Positions 27,598 to 35,955 are shown, counted from the stretch's first letter. The stretch: 64,000 bases of DNA from Mycolicibacterium mucogenicum DSM 44124 (GCF_005670685.2 NZ_CP062008.1:5270001-5334000); one strand, 5' to 3'. The notes: generated from the letters alone by a model not told the origin. Program-made: numbers and translations.

Positions 27598-28485
27598 ATG
27601 AGTTCAGGGCAAATTCTCATCCCGGCCGGCGAGCTCCTGGAGTGGTACCGCACGGCGCAGCGCGACCTGCCGTGGCGGGCGCCGGATGTCACCGCGTGGC
27701 AAATTCTGGTCAGCGAATTCATGCTGCAGCAGACCCCGGTGTCGCGGGTCGAACCGATCTGGCGGGACTGGATCGCCCGCTGGCCGACACCGTCCGCCAC
27801 CGCCGCGGCCGGGGCCGCCGACGTGCTGCGCGCGTGGGGCAAATTGGGCTACCCGCGGCGCGCCAAGCGATTACACGAATGCGCCGAGGTGATCGCCAAT
27901 GAACACGGCGACGAAGTCCCCCGCGACGTCGAGACGCTGCTGACGCTGCCGGGTGTGGGCGCCTACACCGCGCGGGCTGTCGCCTGCTTCGCCTATCAGC
28001 AGGACGTCCCCGTCGTCGACACCAACGTGCGCCGGGTGGTGGCACGCGCGATTCGCGGCGTGGCCGACACCCCCGCGCGCTCGCGCGACCTCGACGACGT
28101 CGCCGCGCTGCTGCCCGAAGATGGCACAGCACATGTGTTTTCGGCCGCGTTGATGGAACTCGGCGCGATCGTCTGCACCGCCCGCACCCCGAAATGCCGA
28201 GTCTGCCCGTTGACCGTCTGCGCGTGGCGCAGCGCCGGCCATCCGGAGCTGGACGCGCCGACCCGTCCCGTGCAGAAATACGCGGGGACCGATCGACAGG
28301 TCCGCGGCCGGCTGCTGGATGTGTTGCGCGGCAGCGCAACTCCGGTGACGCGGGCACAATTGGATGTGGCGTGGCTCACCGATACCGCGCAGCGCGACCG
28401 GGCGCTGGACTCGCTGCTGGTCGACGGCCTGGTCGAGCAGACCGCCGATGATCGGTACGCGCTGGCGGGTGAGGGCGAGCGCTAA
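27598..28485 (+). CDS. mutY: A/G-specific adenine DNA glycosylase MutY
   Basis: 295 residues. Catalytic Glu40 in VSEFMLQQTPV, the helix-hairpin-helix LPGVGAYTARA and Asp141 in VVDTNVRRV are present. An iron-sulfur cluster loop with Cys193, 200, 203 and 208 (spacing 6-2-4) follows. MutY removes adenine paired with 8-oxoguanine. The C-terminal region is short, as in other actinobacterial forms, and lacks a full NUDIX-like 8-oxoG recognition domain. Confidence 0.93.
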   Translation: MSSGQILIPAGELLEWYRTAQRDLPWRAPDVTAWQILVSEFMLQQTPVSRVEPIWRDWIARWPTPSATAAAGAADVLRAWGKLGYPRRAKRLHECAEVIANEHGDEVPRDVETLLTLPGVGAYTARAVACFAYQQDVPVVDTNVRRVVARAIRGVADTPARSRDLDDVAALLPEDGTAHVFSAALMELGAIVCTARTPKCRVCPLTVCAWRSAGHPELDAPTRPVQKYAGTDRQVRGRLLDVLRGSATPVTRAQLDVAWLTDTAQRDRALDSLLVDGLVEQTADDRYALAGEGER

Positions 28486-28498
28486 AAACCCCGTTTCA

Positions 28499-28544
28499 AT
28501 GAGAACGGCATGAAATCGCATGCTTTCCGATGAGAACGGCATGA
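28499..28544. repeat. Direct repeat of a 15-mer upstream of a small exported protein gene
   Basis: ATGAGAACGGCATGA occurs at 28499-28513 and 28530-28544, 31 bases apart. A third, looser copy (ATAGAACGGAAGCATGA) overlaps the start of the next gene. The spacing is about three helical turns, as for a regulator binding one face of the DNA. Confidence 0.6.
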
Positions 28545-28584
28545 GTCAGTACCACATGCGGTGATGCTCGGATAGAACGGAAGC

Positions 28585-28929
28585 ATGACCGCATACCGAA
28601 TTTCAGGTGAACAGAAAGCAAACAACAAGCGACGCGGCCTCGTTATCGTCGGAGCCGCCGCAGCAGCAATCGCTGCCGGGGCACTCGCCCCGGCCACGGC
28701 CTCCGCGCTGCCGACCGGCGGCGGCTCGGCCGTCGACACCATCAACGAGCTGCAGTCCCGCGGCTATCACGTCCAGGTCAACACCAGCACCTCCGGCCCG
28801 CTGTCCGCGTGCTCGGTGACCGACGTGCACGGGCTGACCGGCTCCAACATCGACGGCCGGGGCCAGCGCATCAACTCCGGCCAGTTCGACACCGTGTACG
28901 TCAACGTGCAGTGCAGGCCGCAGGGCTAG
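28585..28929 (+). CDS. Small exported mycobacterial protein
   Basis: 114 residues. A basic N-terminus (KANNKRRG) and a hydrophobic Ala-rich segment ending near ATASALP form a signal peptide. The mature domain of about 70 residues contains INELQSRGYHVQVNTSTSGPLSACSVTDVHGL and a final VNVQC. The two cysteines probably form a disulfide. The pattern resembles a family of small secreted mycobacterial proteins of unknown function. The gene follows a set of direct repeats and ends four bases into the convergent GlxA-type regulator gene. Confidence 0.72.
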   Translation: MTAYRISGEQKANNKRRGLVIVGAAAAAIAAGALAPATASALPTGGGSAVDTINELQSRGYHVQVNTSTSGPLSACSVTDVHGLTGSNIDGRGQRINSGQFDTVYVNVQCRPQG

Positions 28930-29900
28930 TCAACCGGTTGCGGCGCAACCAGATTGGGACACGCGAAGCGCCGCCGATAGTCGGACGGGTTGACGCCGAC
29001 AACGCGCCGGAAATGGTGCCGCAGCAAGGTTGCGGTACCAAATCCGGCCTTGTCCGCCACGCGATCGACATCGAGATCCGTCTCCTCCAGCAGCGTGCGG
29101 GCGTACAGCACGCGCTGGTCGGTGACCCACTGCATGGGCGTCCGCCCGGTCTCCTCGACGAACCGGCGTGCGAACGTGCGGCCCGACATGCTGGCCCGTT
29201 TGGCCAGGCTCGCCACCGTGTGTGGCTGCCGCAGGTTGGTCAGAATCCAATCCAGATGCGGCGCAAAGCCTTCCGAGCACCGCACCGGGATGGGCTGCTC
29301 GATGAACTGCCGCTGACCACCGTCGCGCTGCGGCGGTACCACCATGCGGCGCGCGATCTTGTTGGTGATCTCGCTGCCCATCTCGCGGCGCACCAGGTGT
29401 AGGCAGGCGTCGATACCGGCGGCGGTCCCCGCGCTGGTGATCAGATTTCCGTCGTCGACGAACAGCACGTCACGGTCGACGCGGGCGGTGGGAAACATGC
29501 GCGCCAACTTGTCCGCGTGCATCCAGTGCGTGGTACACGCACGGCCGTCGAGCAGCCCCGCGGCGCCGGCGACGAACACCCCTGAGCAGATGGTCAGGAT
29601 CATCGAACCCGAATCCGCGGCATTGCGGACGGCGTCCAGCGCCGCCTGCGGATAGACCGGACCCGCCACTGCCGGAATGGCGACCAGATCGGCCCCCAGC
29701 AGCTGGTCGATGCCGTGGTCGGGGATCAATGAAGCGCCCACCGACGTGCGCACGGGCCGTCCGGCCTCCGGCCCGCACACCTTGAAATCGAAGTTCGGCA
29801 CACCGTCGGCTGACCGGTCGATGCCGAAGACCTCGCACACCACGCCGAACTCGAACGGCGCCACTCCGTCCATCACCAGGACCGAGACACTGTTGATCAT
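28926..29900 (-). CDS. GlxA-family transcriptional regulator (DJ-1/PfpI domain plus AraC HTH)
   Basis: 324 residues. The N-terminal half is a DJ-1/PfpI amidotransferase-like sensor (VLVMDGVAPFEFGVVCEVFG, then ICSGVFVAGAAGLLDGRACTTHW). The C-terminal AraC domain has VASLAKRASMSGRTFARRF and VADKAGFGTATLLRHHFRRVVGVNPSDYRR. Regulators of this type often sense small nitrogen compounds, but the ligand here is unknown. The Cys in the sensor (TICSGVF) is at the usual nucleophile elbow. It is divergent from a 66-residue membrane protein gene. Confidence 0.88.
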   Translation of the reverse strand: MINSVSVLVMDGVAPFEFGVVCEVFGIDRSADGVPNFDFKVCGPEAGRPVRTSVGASLIPDHGIDQLLGADLVAIPAVAGPVYPQAALDAVRNAADSGSMILTICSGVFVAGAAGLLDGRACTTHWMHADKLARMFPTARVDRDVLFVDDGNLITSAGTAAGIDACLHLVRREMGSEITNKIARRMVVPPQRDGGQRQFIEQPIPVRCSEGFAPHLDWILTNLRQPHTVASLAKRASMSGRTFARRFVEETGRTPMQWVTDQRVLYARTLLEETDLDVDRVADKAGFGTATLLRHHFRRVVGVNPSDYRRRFACPNLVAPQPVD

Positions 29901-29972
29901 GGCAGTATTTTATCGAATGCCGTCCGAACTGCCACTGTTTATTCAGTTGCCCCGGATTCGAGAATTATCGGT

Positions 29973-30173
29973 ATGAACACCATCCTGACTCTCGTCGCGA
30001 TGGTCGCGATCATGGTCGCCCCCTTCGCACTCGGCGCCCTGTTGAGCGCCATCACCCGAAATCCCGGTGCACGCAACGGCTTCGGCAACTTCAACTGGAC
30101 CGACGTGGGAGACTCCCGCGACCTGGACCGCGTCGCGCACGACCTCGCCGCGGCACGGTCCCGATACGAATAG
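29973..30173 (+). CDS. Small single-span membrane protein
   Basis: 66 residues. A single hydrophobic helix (ILTLVAMVAIMVAPFALGALLSAI) is followed by a short polar tail, NFNWTDVGDSRDLDRVAHDLAAARSRYE, that could be helical. No family is recognised. It lies 72 bases from the divergent GlxA-type gene, and its stop abuts the stop of the convergent hydrolase gene. It is reported as probable because codon use and GC are like those of its neighbours. Confidence 0.55.
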   Translation: MNTILTLVAMVAIMVAPFALGALLSAITRNPGARNGFGNFNWTDVGDSRDLDRVAHDLAAARSRYE

Positions 30174-30932
30174 TCAGACGGACGCGAGGAAATCCTCGAC
30201 CGCGCGGCGGTAGACCTCGGGCGCGTCGTCGTGCACGAGGTGACCGGCCCCCGGAACTTCCACATACGTTGTCCGGTACCCGATCTCGGCCATCTTGCGC
30301 ATCTGCCCCGGCGGCGCGACCCCGTTGCCGGCCTCGATGAGCAACGTCGGCGCCCGCACTGCCGTCCACTGCTGCCAGTAGTCCCGGGTGCCCCACTCGG
30401 CGGCGATCGCCACCCAGTGCGCCGCCTCGCCGTGCAGCCGCCAACCGGTCTCGGTGCGATCGAACGCGTCCAGGAAGTACTGGCCGGCGACCGGGCCGAA
30501 GAGATCCAAAACCTGTTGCGCCGAATCGAATTCGACCGGAATCGAATGGGTCCAGGGATCCCAGGCACCGATGGTGAAGCCGACGAAATCCGCTGCCATG
30601 TCCTCGACCACCAGCGCGGTGACCAATTCCGGATGTTCGGCGGCCACACACCAGCTGTGCAGCCCACCCATCGAGTGCCCGATCAACCGCGCCGGACGCC
30701 CCAGCGAGCCGACCGCGTCGGCCAGGTCAGCGACGAACCGTTCGGTGCTGATCGGCCCGGAATCGTGGACTCCGCGCCCGCGGTGCCACGGCGCGTCGTA
30801 CGTATAGACCTCGCCCAATTCGGTCAACCACGGCAACTGCCGGTCCCACGTCGTCCCGCGGCCCATCAATCCGTGCACCAGCACAATCGGCTCGCCGGTG
30901 CCGCCCCGGGCGGTGAGCAGGTCGGTCGTCAT
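30174..30932 (-). CDS. Alpha/beta hydrolase (Rv3591c-like)
   Basis: 252 residues. The alpha/beta-hydrolase core shows VLVHGLMGRGTTWDRQLPWL (oxyanion region), the nucleophile elbow GHSMGGLHS and a late GAGHLVHDDAPE containing the catalytic His. The substrate is unknown. The start is the ATG giving MTTDLLTARGG; a long upstream open frame overlaps mhuD and is rejected. It is divergent from mhuD with 42 bases between starts, as in M. tuberculosis. Confidence 0.86.
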   Translation of the reverse strand: MTTDLLTARGGTGEPIVLVHGLMGRGTTWDRQLPWLTELGEVYTYDAPWHRGRGVHDSGPISTERFVADLADAVGSLGRPARLIGHSMGGLHSWCVAAEHPELVTALVVEDMAADFVGFTIGAWDPWTHSIPVEFDSAQQVLDLFGPVAGQYFLDAFDRTETGWRLHGEAAHWVAIAAEWGTRDYWQQWTAVRAPTLLIEAGNGVAPPGQMRKMAEIGYRTTYVEVPGAGHLVHDDAPEVYRRAVEDFLASV

Positions 30933-30974
30933 GGCCCCATCCTGCCTGTCGAGTAGCGCGGTAACCTGAACCAC

Positions 30975-31292
30975 ATGCCTGTGGTGAAGATCAATGCGAT
31001 CGAAGTTCCGCCCAACGCCGGCCCGGAATTGGAGAAGCGGTTCGCCAACCGCGCTCACGCAGTGGACGGCCAGCCCGGCTTCCTCGGATTCCAGCTGCTC
31101 CGCCCGGTCAAGGGCGAAAACCGCTACTTCGTGGTGACGCAGTGGGAGTCTGACGAGGCGTTCCAGGCCTGGGCCACCGGCCCGGCCGTCGAGGCCCACG
31201 CCGGGCAGCGGGCCAACCCCGTCGCCACCGGAGCGTCACTTCTCGAATTCGAGGTTGTGTTGGACGTTGCTGGTTCCGGCCAGCAGGCATAA
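30975..31292 (+). CDS. mhuD: Haem-degrading monooxygenase MhuD
   Basis: 105 residues of the IsdG-like ABM fold. The three residues known to be needed in M. tuberculosis MhuD occur at the same numbers: Asn7, Trp66 and His75. MhuD degrades haem to mycobilin, releasing iron without carbon monoxide. The 3' end overlaps the lpqF gene, so the two are probably co-expressed. An iron-related role for the locus is supported by the FhuF-like gene beyond lpqF. Confidence 0.95.
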   Translation: MPVVKINAIEVPPNAGPELEKRFANRAHAVDGQPGFLGFQLLRPVKGENRYFVVTQWESDEAFQAWATGPAVEAHAGQRANPVATGASLLEFEVVLDVAGSGQQA

Positions 31293-32619
31293 GACCCGGG
31301 CTGCGCTGGCCACGGCCGGCGCAGTCATCGTCGTCTTAGGCGGCTGTAGCAGCACGCCCGCAGCCGTCGCGCCACCATCGAGCGCTGCCTACGGCGCCCT
31401 GATCGACATGAGCACCCCGCAGGGCATGCGGTCCCGGCAGACGATGGACATGCTCAACTCGGACTGGTCCATCGAGCCGGCCGGGGTGAAGACGCTCGCC
31501 GCACCCGACCAGGTCGACGACATCACCTACCGGATGAAGTGGATCTGGTGGGACCGCCCGTTCAAGCTCACCGGCATCGACATCGGCGCCGGGCAGTCCA
31601 CGCTGCACGTCACCAACTCGTACGGCGTGAACCAGGACATCCAGCTGCACGTCGACGGCAAGGGCACCGTCGACCGCATGGAGGTCTCGCTGCGTCCGCC
31701 GCCCGTCAAGTCCTGGGCTGACGTCGACGCAGCCATCGCGAAGTCCGGCGCCCACTACTCGTATCAGGTCGCCAAGGTCGTCGACGGCAAGTGCGTCAAG
31801 GTCGCCGGCACCAACGTCGACGAGCCGATGCCGCTGGCGTCGATCATGAAAATCTATGTGCTGCTTGCCGTTGCGCGAGCGGTGTCGGCCGGCACCCTCA
31901 GCTGGGACGACAAGGTCACCGTCACCGCCGAAGGCAAGAAGCTCGGTTCGGCCGGCATGGACAACCTGGCCCCGGGCACACAGGTGACGGTCCACGAGGC
32001 GGCCCAGCAGATGATCTCGGTCAGCGACAACATGGCCACCGACATGCTGATCAACAAGGTCGGCCCCGCCGCGGTGGACGAGGCACTCGTGGTCGCCGGG
32101 CACCACGACCCGGCGAGTCTGACGCCGTACCCGACCATGCACGAGCTGTTCTCCATCGGCTGGGGCAAGCCCGATGTGCGTGACCAGTGGAAGAACGGCG
32201 ACAAGGCGCAGCGCACGGCGCTGTTGCAGCAGGTGAGTTCGCGGCCGTACGAGCCCGACCCGTACCGCACCCGCACGCCGGCCTCGAGCATCGGGGCCGA
32301 GTGGTACGGCAGCGCCGCCGACATCTGCCGCGAGCACGTCGCGGTGCAGGCCGCCGCTGTCGGGCCCGCCGCTCCGGTCCGGGACATCATGTCGAAGGTC
32401 GCCGGCATCGATCTGGACCGTGCCAAGTGGCCCTACCTGGGCTCCAAGGGCGGCAATCTGCCCGGCGACCTCGGCTTCAGCTGGTACGCCGTCGACCACA
32501 CCGGCCAGCCGTGGGTGGTGAACTTCCAGCTGACCTGGCCGACGTTCAAGGGTCAAACCGCGGCGCAGTGGCTGCTGAGCATCATCAAGCAGGCGTTCGA
32601 TCTGATCCCGGTGCAGTGA
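31255..32619 (+). CDS. lpqF: Lipoprotein LpqF, serine beta-lactamase/PBP-like
   Basis: 454 residues from a GTG inside mhuD; TTG at 31267 is an alternative. There is no later ATG or GTG before the signal sequence HKTRAALATAGAVIVVLGGC, whose lipobox gives Cys31. After a linker domain, a class A beta-lactamase-like domain shows SIMK (Ser196, Lys199), SDN (257-259) and a later SKGG that may stand for the KTG motif. Activity on beta-lactams or peptidoglycan is not established. It corresponds to Rv3593 and overlaps mhuD at the 5' end and the FhuF-like gene at the 3' end (convergent, 35 bases). Confidence 0.85.
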   Translation: MCWTLLVPASRHKTRAALATAGAVIVVLGGCSSTPAAVAPPSSAAYGALIDMSTPQGMRSRQTMDMLNSDWSIEPAGVKTLAAPDQVDDITYRMKWIWWDRPFKLTGIDIGAGQSTLHVTNSYGVNQDIQLHVDGKGTVDRMEVSLRPPPVKSWADVDAAIAKSGAHYSYQVAKVVDGKCVKVAGTNVDEPMPLASIMKIYVLLAVARAVSAGTLSWDDKVTVTAEGKKLGSAGMDNLAPGTQVTVHEAAQQMISVSDNMATDMLINKVGPAAVDEALVVAGHHDPASLTPYPTMHELFSIGWGKPDVRDQWKNGDKAQRTALLQQVSSRPYEPDPYRTRTPASSIGAEWYGSAADICREHVAVQAAAVGPAAPVRDIMSKVAGIDLDRAKWPYLGSKGGNLPGDLGFSWYAVDHTGQPWVVNFQLTWPTFKGQTAAQWLLSIIKQAFDLIPVQ

Positions 32620-33244
32620 GCACGCAGTCGCCGCAGCACGCCGCCCTGTCGCCTGCCAGCTGGTAGATCAGGCAGCAGCTGCTCCGCCGAAAATCCGGCC
32701 CTGAGCGCAACACTCCCCCGTCGACCCTGGGGTCCGCGAGCACGACGTCGGCCGCTTGTCGCGCCTGCTGTCCCAAGTCCGGCCGGGCCCGGCTGATCTG
32801 CTGGGCCGCACTGTTGGCCGCTGATCCCACGTTGCCCCACAACACTTTCGGGCTGACGCCGAATCGCCCGAACGCGTTCGTGAGCGCCTCGACGGCGGGT
32901 GGGCCACCCGTCGACTCGGTGGAGACCGACAGCGGATAGGGGCCGCCCAACTGGTCCTGCCAGGCGAGGTCGCCCAATGACCACGACACCGGCTCGCCGA
33001 GGGCAGCGGTACCGATCATCGGCGCGATCAGCCGGGCCACCAGTCCCAGGTGTGCGACGGACGCGGCAACGCGAATCTCGGGCTCGCCGTTGCCCATCAG
33101 CGCCGACCTGACCTGGTGCACGCGCGCGGTCAGCGCGTCCGGATCGTCGATGAGCTCGGACATCGGCCGCCACGGCTGCGTCGGCGAAACCTGGTGCCGT
33201 GCAACGGCAAAGAACGGGCCGAACCCGGCCAGGTCGTCACTCAC
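32585..33244 (-). CDS. FhuF-like (2Fe-2S) ferric reductase family protein
   Basis: 219 residues. The C-terminus carries the clustered cysteines RSSCCLIYQLAGDRAACCGDC (Cys190, 191, 203, 204, 207), the iron-sulfur pattern of FhuF/siderophore-iron reductases. The preceding helical part has LGDLAWQDQLGGPYPL and VLWGNVGSAANSA, typical of the mycobacterial members. It may reduce ferric siderophores. The GTG start overlaps the tetR stop by eight bases, so both are one operon. Its 3' end runs 35 bases into the convergent lpqF gene. Confidence 0.8.
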   Translation of the reverse strand: MSDDLAGFGPFFAVARHQVSPTQPWRPMSELIDDPDALTARVHQVRSALMGNGEPEIRVAASVAHLGLVARLIAPMIGTAALGEPVSWSLGDLAWQDQLGGPYPLSVSTESTGGPPAVEALTNAFGRFGVSPKVLWGNVGSAANSAAQQISRARPDLGQQARQAADVVLADPRVDGGVLRSGPDFRRSSCCLIYQLAGDRAACCGDCVLTAPGSDRTPA

Positions 33245-33827
33245 CGGCGGGCTGCTGAACCAGCCGGCGCGCGGCCTCGGCGACGGCGGCACGCCGGACG
33301 GCCGCGGTTTCCGGCGACAGCGGCTGATCGACGATGCGGTCGATGCCGAATCCGCCCGCGGCGAGCGCGTAGGTCATGTCGTTGAGCAGCACCAGCAGAT
33401 CCATCGGCCGCCACGACGCGTCGATGATCCCGCTGCGCTGCGCCTCGGCGATCCGGTCCAGCTTGGACTGGAAGATGCGACGCAGCACGTGGTCACCGAA
33501 CATCCCCTCGGCGGCCTCCAACTCGATCCAGCGCTGCAGCCGGGCCCCGACCGGGTCGGCCACCATGTAGTCGAAGAGCGCGACCGCGTACGCCGGGACG
33601 TCGTCGGGCTTGAAGATCGCGTCGTACGGCGCGTCCTGAATCCACTGCTCGACGACGGCCTCGAACAGGTTCTGCTTGCTCTGGAAGTAGCTGTACAGCC
33701 GCTCCTTGCTGGCATTGGCTTCGGCAGCAATGCGATTCAGCCGGGCGCCGGCAAATCCGAGGGCGGAGAACTCCACTTTGGCGGCAGCCATGATGCGCTC
33801 GCGTGTCGCATGTCCGGCTGCTCTCAT
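33237..33827 (-). CDS. TetR-family regulator
   Basis: 196 residues. N-terminal HTH: ATRERIMAAAKVEFSALGFAGARLNRIAAEANASKERLYSYFQSKQ in segments, with the recognition helix SKERLYSYF. The ligand domain is of the TetR_C family with QPLSPETAA near the end. It lies between a GXWXG/DUF4334 gene upstream and a FhuF-like gene downstream, all on one strand with small gaps or overlap. The three-half-site palindrome in the promoter before the DUF4334 gene is its likely operator. Confidence 0.87.
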   Translation of the reverse strand: MRAAGHATRERIMAAAKVEFSALGFAGARLNRIAAEANASKERLYSYFQSKQNLFEAVVEQWIQDAPYDAIFKPDDVPAYAVALFDYMVADPVGARLQRWIELEAAEGMFGDHVLRRIFQSKLDRIAEAQRSGIIDASWRPMDLLVLLNDMTYALAAGGFGIDRIVDQPLSPETAAVRRAAVAEAARRLVQQPAGE

Positions 33828-33856
33828 AGCATCCGCCAGGGTAACAGCCAGCTACC

Positions 33857-34324
33857 TCACTGGTCGCGTTCGAGAAGGAAGTAGAACAGCTTGTCGTCGG
33901 TGCGCTGCCGCTTGCCGTTCATGATGCCCATCAGGGTGTCGCTGTCGACCCGCTTGAAGTGGTCGAACACCGGCTGCCCGTCGTAGACCATGGTCCCGGT
34001 CACCTCACCGCGAAACTCGATGTCCCACAACGTCGCGCCGCCACGGCTCAGGTCCCTGTTCGAAAACAGTTGCCCCGCTTCGTCGTAGCAGACGATGGGC
34101 TCGACTTCGTTGATCGATTTGAAGATTTTGCCGTACCACCGGGCCGCCTGCAGCTGGCCGTTCATCTTGTGGCCGGTGTCGAACTCGTCGCCTTTCCAGT
34201 TGCCGACCATGTCGACGGCGCGGACCGGTTCCAGTGAGGCCCAGATTTCGTCCAACTCGGCCGGATCGACATGAGCCTGACCCCGCAGTTCGGCGAAACG
34301 AGCGCGGGCGGTATCGACGTCCAC
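33857..34324 (-). CDS. GXWXG / DUF4334 family protein
   Basis: 155 residues. The GXWXG motif is VGNWKGDEFDTGH (Gly41, Trp43, Gly45), followed by WYGKIF and the DUF4334 segment with GTMVYDGQPVFDHFKRVDSDTLMGIMNGK. The function is unknown; the fold suggests a small lipid- or ligand-binding barrel. GTG is taken as start because GGGAGG lies directly upstream; a longer frame exists. It is the first gene of a unit with tetR and the FhuF-like gene. Confidence 0.8.
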   Translation of the reverse strand: MDVDTARARFAELRGQAHVDPAELDEIWASLEPVRAVDMVGNWKGDEFDTGHKMNGQLQAARWYGKIFKSINEVEPIVCYDEAGQLFSNRDLSRGGATLWDIEFRGEVTGTMVYDGQPVFDHFKRVDSDTLMGIMNGKRQRTDDKLFYFLLERDQ

Positions 34325-34341
34325 AAGGACCTCCCAAGTCA

Positions 34342-34387
34342 GTTGGTTCGGAAACTGACTGTAATCCCGAACCAACCGGTTCGGCAA
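34342..34387 (-). promoter_or_regulatory. Promoter with embedded palindromic operator
   Basis: On the minus strand TTGCCG (34382-34387) and TACAGT (34358-34363) are 18 bases apart, facing the DUF4334 gene. Within and around them are three GGTTCGG-type half-sites: 34345-34351, 34367-34373 (inverted) and 34378-34384. They form a 10-bp inverted repeat (GTTGGTTCGG/CCGAACCAAC) and a tighter CGAACC-AACC-GGTTCG one inside the spacer. A TetR dimer bound there would block polymerase. Confidence 0.6.
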
Positions 34388-34426
34388 GCCTCAATATTGA
34401 CGTCTGCAGATATTCATTCAGCCGCC

Positions 34427-35836
34427 CTACGGCGACGACGAGTAGGGCAGGTCGCTGCTGGTGTGCCGGTCGACCTGCACCGGACGCCCGATGTAGGGAA
34501 ACGCCCGCTGCGGACAGGCGGGGCGATCACAGATCTTGCATCCCGCACCGATCGGCACCGCGGCCTCGGGGTCGGCCAGATCGATGCCGGCCGAATAGAT
34601 CAGCTTTTCGGCGTGCGCCAGGTCGCAACCGAGACCGATGGCGAATCGCTTCCGCGGCCCCCGGAACCGGCTCGGGGTCGACGTTGTCGTGCGCGCGATC
34701 CAGAAATACGACCGTCCGTCGGGCATCTGCGCCACCTGGGTGATGAACTCCCCCGGTCTCGCGAAGGCGTGGTGCACCACCCACAGCGGGCAGTTGCCGC
34801 CCACCCGAGAGAAGTGAAAGGCCGTGGCGGACTGACGTTTCGAGATGTTGCCCGCACTGTCGGTGCGCACGAAGATGAAGGGCACGCCCCGGGCATCGGG
34901 GCGCTGCAGCGTCGAGAGCCGATGGCACACGGTCTCGAATCCGACCTCGAACCGGCGCGCCAACCGGTCTATGTCGTACCGCAGTTCCTCGGCCGCCGCC
35001 AAGAACAGCCGGTACGGCATCAGCAGCGCGCCGGCGAAGTAGTTCGCCAGCCCGATCTGCGCGACTTCCCTTGCCTCGGAACTCAATTGGTCGTCGCCGG
35101 CCACCAGCGCCGCGATCAGGTCGGCATACATCAACAGCGCCACCTGAGTGGCCAGCTGGAACGCGCGCTGCCCCGGATGCAGCCAACGGGCCAGATACAG
35201 AACGCCGACGTCCTCCCGGTAGAACCGTTTGGCGTTGGGGCCCAATACATCCCCGTCATCGATGACCACAGTGATGCCGAGCTCTGCGGTCAACAGGTCG
35301 GCAAGTTGCGCGTCCAGACCGCCGAGCCGCATGCCGGACCGGTCGAACAACGACTCGGCCGCCGCGTCCAGTTCGCCGACGTGGTTCTTCCGGTCGTAGA
35401 AAAAGTCGCGGACCTCTTCGAACGGCATCGGCTGCGGCAACGGCGCCGACGCGTCGACAGTGGCGCGGGTATGCATGGCGTCGAGTTCGGTTGTGGCATC
35501 AAATAATCGGCGGTTCATGCTGACCAGCATCTGACCAACCGCCGGCATTCTGGCCACCAGCTCCTCGATCTGGCCGGCAGTCGCCGAGGTGTCGGCGAGA
35601 ATCTCGCGCAGGTCGGAAACCAGCCGCGCACCGGAATCGGGGGCGAAGTAGTTGGTCGGCAGATCGAAGCGCTCCGCGAGGGTGAGCAGCACCGGTACCG
35701 TCACCGGGCGCTGGTCGTTCTCCAGCTGGTTGACGTAGCTCGTCGACAAATCCAGGGCGCGCGCCAGCGCGACCTGCGTCAGGCCCTGTTCCTCGCGCAG
35801 CCGTCGCAGACGGGCGCCCACGAATGTCTTTGCCAC
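34427..35836 (-). CDS. prpR: PrpR-type short-chain fatty acyl regulator of the methylcitrate cycle
   Basis: 469 residues. An N-terminal XRE helix-turn-helix (GLTQVALARALDLSTSYVNQLENDQRPVT in segments) is followed by an IrrE-like middle domain and the short-chain fatty acid regulator domain. Near the C-terminus GCKICDRPACPQ gives Cys433, 436 and 441, matching the 4Fe-4S ligands reported for M. tuberculosis PrpR (Rv1129c). PrpR senses propionyl-CoA-type ligands and activates prp genes. It is divergent from prpD across about 120 bases containing repeated CGCAAA motifs. The closely related regulator RamB is the main alternative; the divergent prp operon favours PrpR. Confidence 0.9.
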   Translation of the reverse strand: MAKTFVGARLRRLREEQGLTQVALARALDLSTSYVNQLENDQRPVTVPVLLTLAERFDLPTNYFAPDSGARLVSDLREILADTSATAGQIEELVARMPAVGQMLVSMNRRLFDATTELDAMHTRATVDASAPLPQPMPFEEVRDFFYDRKNHVGELDAAAESLFDRSGMRLGGLDAQLADLLTAELGITVVIDDGDVLGPNAKRFYREDVGVLYLARWLHPGQRAFQLATQVALLMYADLIAALVAGDDQLSSEAREVAQIGLANYFAGALLMPYRLFLAAAEELRYDIDRLARRFEVGFETVCHRLSTLQRPDARGVPFIFVRTDSAGNISKRQSATAFHFSRVGGNCPLWVVHHAFARPGEFITQVAQMPDGRSYFWIARTTTSTPSRFRGPRKRFAIGLGCDLAHAEKLIYSAGIDLADPEAAVPIGAGCKICDRPACPQRAFPYIGRPVQVDRHTSSDLPYSSSP

Positions 35837-35869
35837 TGCCGCGAGCCTAACCCCGGCGGCTTACACAAA

Positions 35870-35910
35870 GTTCGCAAACCACGGCCACCAAGGACGCAAA
35901 ATTACGCAAA
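35870..35910. promoter_or_regulatory. Candidate PrpR/RamB binding motifs
   Basis: GTTCGCAAAC (35870-35879) is a palindrome-like match to the TTTGCAAA-type box used by PrpR and RamB. ACGCAAA occurs twice more at 35894-35900 and 35904-35910, ten bases apart. All lie between prpR and prpD. Confidence 0.5.
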
Positions 35911-35955
35911 TACAGGGTCTTTCCGGCTCGCGACCAGCTGCGTAGCGTGCGAATC

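Noticed and set aside
28499..28544. CRISPR-like repeats
   Set aside because: Only two exact 15-base copies with one short spacer and no cas genes.
34427..35836. RamB instead of PrpR
   Set aside because: Both are close relatives, but the divergent prpDBC genes make PrpR the better name.
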